Shown piece by piece: positions 24,942-33,946 of a stretch of DNA of 64,000 bases. A program made the position numbers and the translations under genes. Source of the DNA: Bacillota bacterium (GTDB lineage: Bacteria > Bacillota > Clostridia > Oscillospirales > Ruminococcaceae); assembly GCA_023391875.1 (NCBI GenBank), contig JAEWAB010000004.1:682001-746000 (forward strand), given 5' to 3'. Numbering within the stretch: the first letter of the stretch is position 1; every line of letters begins with the position of its first letter. The notes below the pieces were generated by a model, which was not told where the DNA came from, did not search any database, and saw nothing but the letters and a program-made list of their open reading frames with translations.

Positions 24942-25965
24942 GTGGTATCTTGAGCAAAACCAAGACGACGATATAGCGGTGAGCACACGTATCCGCTTAG
25001 CGCGCAACCTGCGCGCCTATCCGTTTGAAAACCGTATGACGCTCGAGCAAAAGAATAAGCTGTGGAGCGATATCAAAACCCTGTTTCAGAACGCGAACCT
25101 AAAGCAGAACGCCGAACTGGGTTTTATCGATATTGAAAAGCTCACCCCCGAGCAGCTCGTTTCGCTGGTGGAAAAGCACCTCATAAGCCCGAATTTCTCT
25201 CAGAACCCCAAAGGGGCGGGGCTGGTTCTTTCCGCCGATGAAAGTATTTCGGTGATGATTAACGAGGAGGACCACATCCGCATTCAAACCTTAAGCTCCG
25301 GCTTAAACCTTCGCCAGACGCTGCAGGCGGCTAACCTCATCGATGATATCCTCGACGCCTCGCTGCTCTACGCGTTTGATGAAAAGCTCGGCTACCTCAC
25401 CCAATGCCCCACCAACCTCGGCACAGGGCTGCGTGCCTCGGTGATGCTGCACCTGCCCGCACTGGAGGCGAACGGCGTTATCGGCCGTATTTCGCAGATG
25501 GTTTCAAAGCTCGGGCTCACCATCCGCGGCACCTACGGCGAGGGTACACGTGTAAACGGGGCCTTTTACCAGCTCTCCAATCAGGTTACCCTCGGCATCT
25601 CGGAGGAGGGCGCCATCGATAACCTGCGCGCCATTGCCTCGCAGATTATCGCGCAGGAACGCTCCTCCCGCAGCACCGATCAGAGCGATTATCTTGAAGA
25701 TAAGGTGTGGCGTGCATACGGCGTGCTCAGTTCGGCAAGACTTCTTACCAACGAGGAGTTTATCGAGCTTGTTTCTATCCTGCGTATGGGCGTTTCGCAG
25801 GGGATTCTCAAGGGCATCAGCTACGGGCAGATTAACGCGCTGATCAATGCCACCGGCCCCGCCACCATCATGGCGCAGGAGGGCAAAACACTGGAGGGGA
25901 ACGAACGCGACAAGCTGCGTGCCACCATTGTGCGGGAGCACCTATACAGCTTAACCGATACTTAA
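24934..25965 (+). CDS. mcsB: Protein arginine kinase McsB
   Basis: McsB phosphorylates arginine residues and so marks proteins for degradation by ClpCP. The 343-residue protein belongs to the ATP:guanido phosphotransferase family: STRIRLARNLRAYPF at the N-terminus, NEEDHIRIQ, the CPTNLGTGLRASVMLHLP segment around the reactive cysteine, and RGTYGEGT near the middle. The chosen ATG overlaps the end of mcsA; the frame upstream of it is inside mcsA. It lies between mcsA and clpC, the standard order. Confidence 0.95.
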   Translation: MNKWYLEQNQDDDIAVSTRIRLARNLRAYPFENRMTLEQKNKLWSDIKTLFQNANLKQNAELGFIDIEKLTPEQLVSLVEKHLISPNFSQNPKGAGLVLSADESISVMINEEDHIRIQTLSSGLNLRQTLQAANLIDDILDASLLYAFDEKLGYLTQCPTNLGTGLRASVMLHLPALEANGVIGRISQMVSKLGLTIRGTYGEGTRVNGAFYQLSNQVTLGISEEGAIDNLRAIASQIIAQERSSRSTDQSDYLEDKVWRAYGVLSSARLLTNEEFIELVSILRMGVSQGILKGISYGQINALINATGPATIMAQEGKTLEGNERDKLRATIVREHLYSLTDT

Positions 25966-26070
25966 TATACGGGATGGTAACATCCTAAGGGTGTTGTGCC
26001 TTTGGTTTATAACCCGGATTCAGTTACCCAAGCCGCACAATACCCCGGATTTCTATCAGAAAGAATGGTG

Positions 26071-28551
26071 ATGATTTTGTATAAATTCACAGGCTTTACA
26101 GCCAAGGCAAACGAGGCCTTAAACCTTGCCATCAGCATTGCCGAAAAGCTGGGGCACACCTATATCGGCACCGAACATGTGCTGATGGGGCTTTTAAAAG
26201 AAGGCAGCGGCGTTGCGACCATCGTATTATCGCAAAATGGTGTTACCTACGACGACATCGAGCAGAAGCTGGTGGACACGGTAGGCTCCGGCTCGCCCAC
26301 GCGCCTGACCCCCGCCGATTTTACCCCGCGCTGCAAGCGCATCCTGGAGCTTTCGGTGTCGGAAGCCAAGATGCTCGGGCACGGCTATGTCGGCACCGAG
26401 CACATCCTCATGGCGATGGTGAATGAAGAGGACAGCTACGCGGTGCGCTTTTTGGGCGAGCTTTCGGTAGACCCGAAGGATGTCTACAACCAGTGCGCCA
26501 AGTCGCTGGGCGTTAGCGAAGGGGGTGGAAGCCTTTCGGGCAGCGGCTCCGCAAAGGAGATCAAGCGCCCGCAGAATACCAAAACCCCGACACTTGACCA
26601 GTTTTCCAACGACCTTACCCAGCGGGCACGCGAGAGTGCGCTCGACCCGGTAATCGGCCGCGCCAATGAGATTGAGCGCGTGATACAGATACTTTCCCGC
26701 CGCACCAAGAACAACCCCTGTTTAATCGGTGAACCCGGCGTCGGTAAAACGGCGATTGCCGAGGGCCTCGCGCAGAAGATCGTTTCGGGCGAGATCCCCG
26801 AAACGCTTAAGAACAAGCGCGTGGTGTCGGTAGATATCGGCGGCATGATTGCGGGAACCAAGTACCGCGGCGACTTTGAAGAGCGCATCAAAAAGGCGCT
26901 CGACGAGGTAAAGGCGGCAGGCAATGTCATCCTGTTCATTGACGAGATGCACACCATTGTGGGCGCGGGAGCCGCCGAGGGCGCGGTGGACGCCGCCAAT
27001 ATTCTAAAGCCGCTGCTGGCCAGAGGCGAGATTCAGGTGGTGGGCGCCACCACCCTTGACGAATACCGCAAGCACATTGAAACCGACGCCGCGTTGGAGC
27101 GGCGCTTCCAGCCCGTTACCGTGAACGAGCCCAGCCCCGAGGAGGCGCAGCAGATTCTTTTCGGCCTGCGCGATAAATACGAGGCCCACCACAAGGTAAA
27201 GATCACCGACGAGGCGGTAAAAGCCGCCGTTACCCTTTCCGCACGTTATATTCAGGATCGCTTCCTGCCCGACAAGGCCATCGATCTGATCGACGAAGCC
27301 GCGTCGCGCGTGCGCTTAAAGCAGTACACCACGCCGCCCGATTTAAAAGCGCTGGAGGAACGGCTAAAGGCGCTCAACGAAGAGAAGGAGGCCGCCGTAA
27401 ACGCGCAGGACTTCGAGCTTGCCGCCAAGATACGCGACAGCGAGAAGGAGGTTCGCTCTCAGCTTGAAAAGCAAAAGAGCGAATGGAAGGACGAGAACGG
27501 CCGCCACACCGGCATGGTCACCGAGCAGACGGTCGCCGAGATCGTCTCGGGCTGGACAGGTATTAACGTGCGCCAGCTCACCGAGGAAGAGAGCAAGCGG
27601 CTCTTAAACATGGAGGAGATACTGCACGAGCGTGTGATTGGGCAGGACGAGGCCGTCAGCTCGGTTTCGCGCGCCATCCGCCGCGGCAGGGTAGGGCTTA
27701 AAGACCCGAAGCGCCCCATCGGCTCGTTTATCTTCCTCGGCCCCACGGGCGTCGGCAAAACCGAGCTGTGCAAAGCCCTTGCGCAGGCACTGTTCGGCGA
27801 CGACGATGCGATGGTGCGTCTGGATATGTCCGAGTATATGGAGAAGTTCTCGGTGTCGCGCTTAGTCGGCTCACCTCCGGGATATGTAGGCTTTGAGGAG
27901 GGCGGCCAGCTCACCGAGAAGATCCGCCGCAAGCCCTACTCGGTGGTGCTGTTTGACGAGATAGAGAAGGCGCACCCCGATGTGTTTAATATACTGCTGC
28001 AGATACTGGAGGACGGCATCCTCTCCGACAGCAAGGGCAGAAGGGTAGATTTTAAAAACGCCGTGGTTATCATGACGTCGAACATCGGCGCAAGGCTGAT
28101 TACCGAAAAGACCAAGAGCCTTGGCTTTGCCGGTGCAAGCGCCGCAAGCGATGACGAGAACCGCATTAAGGAAAACGTGCTGAGTGAGCTGAAAAAGGCC
28201 TTCCGCCCCGAGTTTTTAAACCGTGTGGACGATATCATCGTCTTCCACCGCCTGACCAACTCAGAGATTGAGAAGATTGCGGAGAACATGCTCGCAACCC
28301 TTACCGAGCGCGTGAAAAAGCTGGGCATTACAGTAACGTTTGACCAAAGCGCCGTTACCAAGATCGCCTCGGTGGGCTACGACGACCTCTACGGCGCGCG
28401 CCCCTTACGGCGTGCCATTACCACCCAGATCGAAGATAAGCTCTCGGAGCAGATGCTCGAGGGCACCGTGAAGGCGGGCGACAGTGTGGTGTGCATCGCG
28501 GCGGAGAGCGGGTTTGAGTTTAAAAAAGAAACGGCAATAAAAACAGTATAA
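26071..28551 (+). CDS. clpC: ATP-dependent Clp protease ATPase subunit ClpC
   Basis: ClpC unfolds substrates, including arginine-phosphorylated proteins, and feeds them to ClpP. The 826-residue protein has two N-terminal Clp repeats (about 1-140), a first AAA+ domain with GEPGVGKTAIAEG, a UVR-containing middle domain (about 415-460, QDFELAAKIRDSEKE) and a second AAA+ domain with GPTGVGKTELCKA. A ClpP-docking loop is expected in the second domain but I did not pin it down. I start at 26071, where GAAAG is 7 bases upstream and the sequence joins the family N-terminus YKFTGFTAKANEALN; the frame is open to 25996. A terminator ends the operon. Confidence 0.95.
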   Translation: MILYKFTGFTAKANEALNLAISIAEKLGHTYIGTEHVLMGLLKEGSGVATIVLSQNGVTYDDIEQKLVDTVGSGSPTRLTPADFTPRCKRILELSVSEAKMLGHGYVGTEHILMAMVNEEDSYAVRFLGELSVDPKDVYNQCAKSLGVSEGGGSLSGSGSAKEIKRPQNTKTPTLDQFSNDLTQRARESALDPVIGRANEIERVIQILSRRTKNNPCLIGEPGVGKTAIAEGLAQKIVSGEIPETLKNKRVVSVDIGGMIAGTKYRGDFEERIKKALDEVKAAGNVILFIDEMHTIVGAGAAEGAVDAANILKPLLARGEIQVVGATTLDEYRKHIETDAALERRFQPVTVNEPSPEEAQQILFGLRDKYEAHHKVKITDEAVKAAVTLSARYIQDRFLPDKAIDLIDEAASRVRLKQYTTPPDLKALEERLKALNEEKEAAVNAQDFELAAKIRDSEKEVRSQLEKQKSEWKDENGRHTGMVTEQTVAEIVSGWTGINVRQLTEEESKRLLNMEEILHERVIGQDEAVSSVSRAIRRGRVGLKDPKRPIGSFIFLGPTGVGKTELCKALAQALFGDDDAMVRLDMSEYMEKFSVSRLVGSPPGYVGFEEGGQLTEKIRRKPYSVVLFDEIEKAHPDVFNILLQILEDGILSDSKGRRVDFKNAVVIMTSNIGARLITEKTKSLGFAGASAASDDENRIKENVLSELKKAFRPEFLNRVDDIIVFHRLTNSEIEKIAENMLATLTERVKKLGITVTFDQSAVTKIASVGYDDLYGARPLRRAITTQIEDKLSEQMLEGTVKAGDSVVCIAAESGFEFKKETAIKTV

Positions 28552-28572
28552 ACTGTTCCCTTGTTATACCAA

Positions 28573-28614
28573 GGCCGAGCGCCGACAGAGTGAAAACCCA
28601 GTCGGCGCTCGGCC
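28573..28614 (+). terminator. Terminator of the ctsR-clpC operon
   Basis: GGCCGAGCGCCGAC (28573-28586) and GTCGGCGCTCGGCC (28601-28614): a perfect 14-bp stem followed by TATATTTT. It lies between clpC and the convergent metal ATPase gene and may serve both. Confidence 0.85.
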
Positions 28615-28657
28615 TATATTTTCCTTCATTCATAGATGTTTGTCTATGTAAATTGAA

Positions 28658-30532
28658 CTATTTCTTTTTCCACTTCAGCAGCAGCGCGGAGTTTAAAATC
28701 ACCACAACAGAGCCGACATTGTGCACCAGCGCGCCTACCACGGGGTTGAGCACGCCCGTCATCGCCAGAATGATCGCCGCGAAGTTGAGCGCCATAGAGA
28801 GGATGAGATTCACCTTGATGGTGCGCATGGTCTTTTGCGAAAGGTGCAGCAGGTGGGGGATATGCTTGATGTCGTCACTCACCAGCGCAACATCGGCAGC
28901 GTCCACGGCGATGTCACTGCCGATACCGCCCATGGCGATGCCCACAAACGCCTTTTTGAGGGCTGGGGCGTCGTTTACCCCGTCGCCGACCATGCAAACC
29001 TGCTCGCCCTTGCGCTGTAGGGCGTCTATCACGCGCAGTTTGTCCTCGGGCAGGCAGTCGGCATGTACATCGGCAATACCGGCAGCGTGCGCGATGTGCT
29101 GTGCCGCCTGTGGGTGATCGCCGGTTAACAGGGTGCTCTTCACGCCCGCCGCTTGCAGCTGCCTCACCATCTCGGCGGCGTCGGCGCGCAGGGTGTCGGA
29201 GAGCGCGATGAATCCTGCCGCTTGGCGGTCTTTCGCTATATAGATAACGGTGCTACCCTCGTCGCGGTATGCGAGGGCCTTGCCGGTTACCTCTTTGGGC
29301 AGCGGTACGCCGAACTCGGCAAACAGCTCTGTGTTACCCGCCAAAATCTCATGCCCGTTTACCGTTGCCTGTACACCGCGCCCCGCAAGTAGCTTAAACT
29401 GGTCGGGCGGGGCGGGCAGAGTATGCTGGCTCGCTTTAAAATGCGAGGTGATCGCCTTGCCCAGCGGGTGCTCCGAGCGCAGCTCGGCAGACGCGGCGAG
29501 GGCTAACAGCTCCTTGGCCGTTATTTTGCCCGCAACGGGCTCCACCGCCGCAACATCGGGCTTGCCGATGGTCAGGGTGCCGGTTTTATCGAAGGTAATG
29601 CGTTTTACCAAGGCCAGCCGTTCCAGCGCGTCGCCCTCGCGGATGAGGATGCCGTATTTCGTGGCGTTGCCGATGCCCGCCATAATGGCGGTTGGTGTAG
29701 CTAGCACCAGCGCGCAGGGGCAGAATACCACCAGAATGGTTACGGCGCGTATCACTTCCCCCGTAATCAGCCACGTTAGGGCGGCTGCCGAAAGGGCTAT
29801 TACCACAATCCATGTCGCCCAGCGGTCGGCAAGACCGACGATTTTGGCCTTGCCCGCGTCGGCGGATTCCACCAGCCGTATCATGCGCTGCAGGGAGCTG
29901 TCCTTTTCCACCTTGGTTGCCTGCATCTCGAAGGTGCCGAACTGGTTTACCGTACCGCTTAACACCTCGTCGCCCACGCCTTTGTCCACCGGCAGCGATT
30001 CACCCGTCATGACCGCCTGATTTACCGAGGTCTGCCCACTTGTGATGATGCCGTCCACCGCGATGGTCTCGCCTGCGAGCACGCGCAGGGTATCTCCGAC
30101 TATTACTTCTTCGGCGGGCAGGATATGCTCGCCGTCCGCCCGCACCACTCTGGCAGTGCGCGGCGTAAGGTGTATGAGCTTTTCGATACCCGCGCGCGCC
30201 TTTGCCACCGTTCGTTGCTCCAGCAGCGCGCCGATCTGCATGATAAAGGCAACCTCGCCCGCGGCAAAGATCTCGCCGATGATAACCGACGCGATCAGCG
30301 CGAGCGAAACGAGCAGATCCGCCTTGATGTCAAACCGCTTAAAAAGCCCCTCCGCGGCCTCCATTAAAATGGGGATGCCGCACAGCGCGATGGCGACCCA
30401 TGCCGCGTCAACCGGCAGGCGCCCGATGTCAAAGAAGCTGACAATCAGCGAAAGCCCCGACAGCACCAGCAATAATACCGCGCGCTTTTCTTCGTTTACA
30501 AACCACTCTTTCACTCTTCCCATACCGTGCAT
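28658..30532 (-). CDS. Heavy-metal-translocating P1B-type ATPase
   Basis: A 624-residue metal exporter. It has the CPC ion-binding motif in FCPCALVLATPTAIM, TGES, the phosphorylation loop FDKTGTLTIG, SEHPLGKAI (the P1B HP motif) and GDGVNDAPALKKAFVGIAMG. No cytosolic HMA or CxxC domain precedes the membrane part, unlike most copper pumps. The last helix reads NPVVGALVHNVGSVVVILNS, which matches neither the usual copper (MSSS) nor the usual zinc (DxG) signature, so the metal is uncertain. It lies 1 base after csoR and must be cotranscribed. The CsoR residues point to copper as inducer. Confidence 0.88.
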   Translation of the reverse strand: MHGMGRVKEWFVNEEKRAVLLLVLSGLSLIVSFFDIGRLPVDAAWVAIALCGIPILMEAAEGLFKRFDIKADLLVSLALIASVIIGEIFAAGEVAFIMQIGALLEQRTVAKARAGIEKLIHLTPRTARVVRADGEHILPAEEVIVGDTLRVLAGETIAVDGIITSGQTSVNQAVMTGESLPVDKGVGDEVLSGTVNQFGTFEMQATKVEKDSSLQRMIRLVESADAGKAKIVGLADRWATWIVVIALSAAALTWLITGEVIRAVTILVVFCPCALVLATPTAIMAGIGNATKYGILIREGDALERLALVKRITFDKTGTLTIGKPDVAAVEPVAGKITAKELLALAASAELRSEHPLGKAITSHFKASQHTLPAPPDQFKLLAGRGVQATVNGHEILAGNTELFAEFGVPLPKEVTGKALAYRDEGSTVIYIAKDRQAAGFIALSDTLRADAAEMVRQLQAAGVKSTLLTGDHPQAAQHIAHAAGIADVHADCLPEDKLRVIDALQRKGEQVCMVGDGVNDAPALKKAFVGIAMGGIGSDIAVDAADVALVSDDIKHIPHLLHLSQKTMRTIKVNLILSMALNFAAIILAMTGVLNPVVGALVHNVGSVVVILNSALLLKWKKK

Positions 30533-30533
30533 T

Positions 30534-30809
30534 TTACCCCATTCTTGAAAAATGTTCTATTGCCTTGGCGAAATCGGCAATGGTTTTATCCGCGTCGCCA
30601 TGCTCAATGCCGTCGCGCACGCAGTGGTTTAAATGCCCCTCCAGCACTACCTGCCCAACCTTGTGCAGCGCGTTCTTGGCGGCGTTGATCTGAATCAGCA
30701 CCTCGTCACAGGGCACGTCCTTTTCCACCATCTCGGAGAGGGCGCGTATCTGCCCTTCGATCTTTTTTAAGCGCAGCTGAATATTCGCAACATCCATACA
30801 CTGGCTCAT
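30534..30809 (-). CDS. csoR: CsoR/RcnR family metal-sensing repressor
   Basis: A 91-residue all-helical repressor of the DUF156 family. The ligand pattern is C34-x24-H59-x3-C63, which is the exact copper-CsoR spacing, so it should bind Cu(I) and release DNA. An AAGGAGG site precedes the ATG at 30809; the longer frame is not needed. Its promoter holds an inverted repeat at 30841-30857 and its stop abuts the ATPase start, so the two genes form a metal-efflux operon. I saw no CopZ-type chaperone in this operon; the nearest HMA-fold gene is at 45391 and lacks the cysteines. Confidence 0.88.
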   Translation of the reverse strand: MSQCMDVANIQLRLKKIEGQIRALSEMVEKDVPCDEVLIQINAAKNALHKVGQVVLEGHLNHCVRDGIEHGDADKTIADFAKAIEHFSRMG

Positions 30810-30840
30810 AACCGTTCCTCCTTGTAAAAATATCACCTAT

Positions 30841-30857
30841 ATACCTATAGGGGGTAT
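30841..30857. promoter_or_regulatory. CsoR operator
   Basis: On the minus strand ATACCCCCTATAGGTAT, a pseudo-palindrome of the TACC..GGTA type bound by CsoR. It lies directly downstream of the -10 TATCAT, where a bound repressor would stop transcription. Confidence 0.65.
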
Positions 30858-30863
30858 GGGTAT

Positions 30864-30892
30864 ATGATAACGCCGAACTGTTCACTTGTCAA
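30864..30892 (-). promoter_or_regulatory. csoR promoter
   Basis: Minus-strand TTGACA (30887-30892), a 17-base spacer and TATCAT (30864-30869), about 55 bases upstream of the csoR start and adjacent to the operator. Confidence 0.65.
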
Positions 30893-30997
30893 CCAGAAAG
30901 GTACATATTCATTGTATTTGTCGTTAACATATTGTAAAAAGCATTCAACCATACTATTATTATCTATATGCGTGATTGTTAAAGGAGCCTTTTATTT

Positions 30998-32119
30998 ATG
31001 ATATATCTCGATTACGCCGCCAATACGCCGGCAGACGAGGCGGTACTGAATACCTTCTGCGAGGTCGCCCGCAGCTACCCCGCAAACCCGAATTCCCCGC
31101 ACCCGCTTGGCCTTGCGGCAAAGGAGCGGCTAAAGCAAGCCACCTGCGGGGTTGCGGCGCTGCTGGGTGTGCAGGAGCAGGAGATCATCTATACCTCCGG
31201 CGCGAGCGAGTCCAACAACCTCGCCATCAAGGGGGCGGCGCAGCAGTATAAAAAATACGGCAAGCACATCATCACCACCTATCTCGAGCATTCCTCGGTT
31301 AACGGCCCCATGGCCTACCTGCAAACCTTGGGCTTTGAGGTAGATTACGTAAATATCACCGAAAGCGGGCAGGTAGATTTAGAGCACCTTACACGCCTGC
31401 TGCGCGACGATACCATTCTGGTTTCGGTGTGCGCGGTAGACAGCGAGCTTGGCCTTAGGCAGGATATAGCGGCGCTCGCCAAAATCATCGCGCAGCGCCC
31501 GCACTGCCTTTTGCATGTGGATGCCGCGCAGGCCTTAGGCAGGGTACCGCTTTCGCTTGAGCCTATCGACCTTGTTACCATCGCACCGCATAAGTTTTAC
31601 GGCCTAAACGGCATAGGGATACTGGTCAAAAAGGAGCGGGTGCTACTCGAGCCGCAGATACATGGCGGCATCTCCACCACTCCTTTTCGCAGCGGCACCC
31701 CCGCGCTCGCGCTGGCGGCGTCGACAGAAACGGCGCTTTCACTCGCCCTTGCGCGGCTGCAGGAACGGTATGAGCAGGTGGAGCGGCTTAATACACAACT
31801 GCGGCAGGCTTTGGCGCGTTACCCGAAGGTTAAAATCAACAGCGCCGAGCGTTCCGTGCCGTTTATCCTCAATATCAGCATCTTGGGGGTGAAGGCGGAG
31901 CTGTTCCAGCAGGGGCTCGCCGAGGACGGCATCAATGTCGCTACCAAATCGGCCTGCTGTGCGCCCAACACCGTTTCACGCCCTGTTTTCGCGCTCACCA
32001 AGGATAAAAAGGCGGCGCTTTCAACCCTGCGCATCAGCTTAAGCCACCTTACAACGCAAGAGGAGATAGATGCCTTTTTAAGCAGCTTTGCTGCCTGTTA
32101 TCAAAAGCTCTGCCAGTAG
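30998..32119 (+). CDS. Cysteine desulfurase-family protein (class V aminotransferase)
   Basis: A 373-residue PLP enzyme of the NifS/IscS fold that removes sulfur from cysteine and holds it as a persulfide. It shows YLDYAANTP at the N-terminus, SGASESNNLAI, HVDAAQALG, the PLP lysine K199 in APHKFYG and a catalytic cysteine in KSACCAPN (C320/C321). Instead of the usual NNEIG stretch it has VDSELGLRQ, a deviation near the active site. The following gene 30 bases downstream is a TtcA-like sulfurtransferase, so it probably supplies sulfur for tRNA thiolation. Iron-sulfur scaffold genes are absent here. Confidence 0.9.
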   Translation: MIYLDYAANTPADEAVLNTFCEVARSYPANPNSPHPLGLAAKERLKQATCGVAALLGVQEQEIIYTSGASESNNLAIKGAAQQYKKYGKHIITTYLEHSSVNGPMAYLQTLGFEVDYVNITESGQVDLEHLTRLLRDDTILVSVCAVDSELGLRQDIAALAKIIAQRPHCLLHVDAAQALGRVPLSLEPIDLVTIAPHKFYGLNGIGILVKKERVLLEPQIHGGISTTPFRSGTPALALAASTETALSLALARLQERYEQVERLNTQLRQALARYPKVKINSAERSVPFILNISILGVKAELFQQGLAEDGINVATKSACCAPNTVSRPVFALTKDKKAALSTLRISLSHLTTQEEIDAFLSSFAACYQKLCQ

Positions 32120-32149
32120 CAGAGCAGGTTCATTAAATTGGGGGAAGTC

Positions 32150-33001
32150 ATGCAAAAGTACGAACTGGTTGAACGAAGCATTATTAAAAAATATAAAAAA
32201 GAGATCTGGCATAAATTTATCGCGGCGGTAAAGGAGTATCAGCTAATACAGGAGGGCGACAGGATTGCCGTCTGCATCTCGGGCGGCAAAGACTCGATGC
32301 TCATGGCCAAGTGTATGCAGCAGCTTCAAAAGCACAGCGATTTTCCGTTTGAAGCGCAGTATCTGGTGATGGACCCGGGCTACGCGCCCATCAACCGCCA
32401 GCTTATCGAAGAGAACGCCGAGGCGCTCAATATCCCCATCCATATCTTTGAGACGGGTATCTACGACATTGTCGCGGGCACCGACCGCTCGCCCTGCTAC
32501 CTCTGCGCCAAGATGCGGCGCGGCTACCTCTACAGCAAGGCGCAGGAGCTGGGCTGCAACAAGATTGCCCTCGGCCACCATTTCGACGATGTGGTGGAGA
32601 CCATCCTCATGAGTATGCTCTACGGCTCAGAGATGCGCACCATGATGCCCAAGCTGCACAGTACCAACTTCGAGGGCATGGAGCTCATCCGCCCGCTGTA
32701 CATGGTAAAAGAGGCCGACATTTTGGCGTGGAAGCGCTACAACGAGCTGCAGTTTATCCAGTGCGCCTGCCGCCTGACCGAAAACTGCGTGCTGGGCGAC
32801 AGCGGCATGGGCTCCAAACGGCAGGAGATGAAGCAGCTGATCAAGGAGTTCCGGCGCATCAACCCGAACATCGATATGAATATCTTTGTAAGCGCTCACA
32901 ACGTAAACCTTGACGCCGTCATCGGCTACCGCAAAAACGGCGAGAAGCACAGCTTTTTGGAGGAATACGACCATCAGGCGCCACCCGCCGAGGAAGAATA
33001 G
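32150..33001 (+). CDS. TtcA-like tRNA sulfurtransferase (PP-loop ATPase)
   Basis: A 283-residue adenine-nucleotide alpha hydrolase of the TtcA/TtuA type, which activates tRNA with ATP and inserts sulfur. The PP-loop is SGGKDS (44-49); cysteines in SPCYLCAKMRRG and a GHHFDDVVETIL segment follow, with a further cysteine near CACRLTENC. Cysteines are arranged as in family members that hold a 4Fe-4S cluster. GGGGGAAG stands just before the ATG at 32150. It pairs with the upstream cysteine desulfurase. The modified base, such as s2C32 or s2U54, cannot be told from the sequence. Confidence 0.85.
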   Translation: MQKYELVERSIIKKYKKEIWHKFIAAVKEYQLIQEGDRIAVCISGGKDSMLMAKCMQQLQKHSDFPFEAQYLVMDPGYAPINRQLIEENAEALNIPIHIFETGIYDIVAGTDRSPCYLCAKMRRGYLYSKAQELGCNKIALGHHFDDVVETILMSMLYGSEMRTMMPKLHSTNFEGMELIRPLYMVKEADILAWKRYNELQFIQCACRLTENCVLGDSGMGSKRQEMKQLIKEFRRINPNIDMNIFVSAHNVNLDAVIGYRKNGEKHSFLEEYDHQAPPAEEE

Positions 33002-33021
33002 TTCAGTGCGATTTTTATATG

Positions 33022-33069
33022 CAAACAGCCCCGACGCCGCCTTAAAAGGCAGAGCGTCGGGGCTGTTTG
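33022..33069. terminator. Bidirectional terminator between the TtcA-like gene and the sugar locus
   Basis: CAAACAGCCCCGACGC (33022-33037) and GCGTCGGGGCTGTTTG (33054-33069) form a perfect 16-bp stem. It lies between convergent stops at 33001 and 33124. Confidence 0.88.
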
Positions 33070-33123
33070 TGTTATGAAGGATTGGAATCAGCAAAACTTT
33101 AGATGGAGAATATCCAAAGACAA

Positions 33124-33927
33124 TCAAGCCTCTGTGCCGTAAACCGCCCACTGCGTAAGCGCGGGGAAGGGGGATTCCTCGTCCGATTTGATAAGCCTCG
33201 TAAGCTTTACCCACTCTACGACCCGCGGCTCAAAGGTAACGGTCTGCCCCTCGGCGGTTTTACGCAAGGGGGTGGTGATATGTGTTCCGTCGGAGAACAG
33301 CAGCGTCACCTCGCGCCAGTAGTTGTCGTGCGGAAAGTCCGCGCGCAGGTGGATCACCGCTTTGTCCACCCGCACCTTACGCCCAAACTGGATGGTAATC
33401 TCGGCGTAGGGATTCTCGTCGTCCCCCCACGACTGGTAGGGCCACTCACCGTGGCAGCTGTTTTCTATCACGCCGTCGATGGTATTGCGCGCCGCGAAAA
33501 CCGATTCATCCCGCGTTTCCACATTGGCGATACAGTGGGGGTAATACACCGTCTCGCCGCGCCGGTCGAGCGGATTTAGGCTCAGGTTGCGGTAGGCCTG
33601 CCATTCCCCGGGGTCGGCCGGTTCAGCCGTCAGCGTGTGCTTGCCGGACCCGAAAGCCTCAGGCGGATAGGCAAGGGCGGGTTCCCCGACCGGTACGGGG
33701 TATTCCAGCCTGTCGGCGGTCAGGTATACTAAGGCTGCGGGCAGGTGCTCATCCAGCGAAAGCCGCACCGCCACCGGCCAGCGGGAGCAAAGCAGCACCA
33801 GCCGGTCACCGGGCTGATACTCCCTTTCAAAGGCGAGCGTTGCTTTCGCTGCCCCATCGCTTTGCGCTACGATGTTGCCCTTCATATCAGTCACCAGCAG
33901 GGTAAAGGTTGCGGTGTTTTCCATCAT
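33124..33927 (-). CDS. Discoidin-like (F5/8 type C-like) domain protein of unknown function
   Basis: A 267-residue protein without signal peptide or membrane helix. The C-terminal half (about 135-260) looks like a galactose-binding, F5/8 type C-like beta-sandwich: an ARNTIDGVIEN start, EWPYQSWGDDENPYAEI, FGRKVRVDKAVIHLR and WREVTLLFSDG. The N-terminal half (about 1-110) reads as beta-rich. It is the last gene of the large sugar locus and 19 bases after deoC, so it should be cytoplasmic and tied to that pathway. I do not recognise the family. GGAGGTGAC precedes two adjacent ATGs; either can be the start. Confidence 0.6.
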   Translation of the reverse strand: MMENTATFTLLVTDMKGNIVAQSDGAAKATLAFEREYQPGDRLVLLCSRWPVAVRLSLDEHLPAALVYLTADRLEYPVPVGEPALAYPPEAFGSGKHTLTAEPADPGEWQAYRNLSLNPLDRRGETVYYPHCIANVETRDESVFAARNTIDGVIENSCHGEWPYQSWGDDENPYAEITIQFGRKVRVDKAVIHLRADFPHDNYWREVTLLFSDGTHITTPLRKTAEGQTVTFEPRVVEWVKLTRLIKSDEESPFPALTQWAVYGTEA

Positions 33928-33946
33928 GTCACCTCCACTTTTTATG

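Noticed and set aside
26000..26070. Longer ClpC start at 25996
   Set aside because: The added residues do not match the ClpC N-terminus; the conserved sequence begins at the ATG at 26071.
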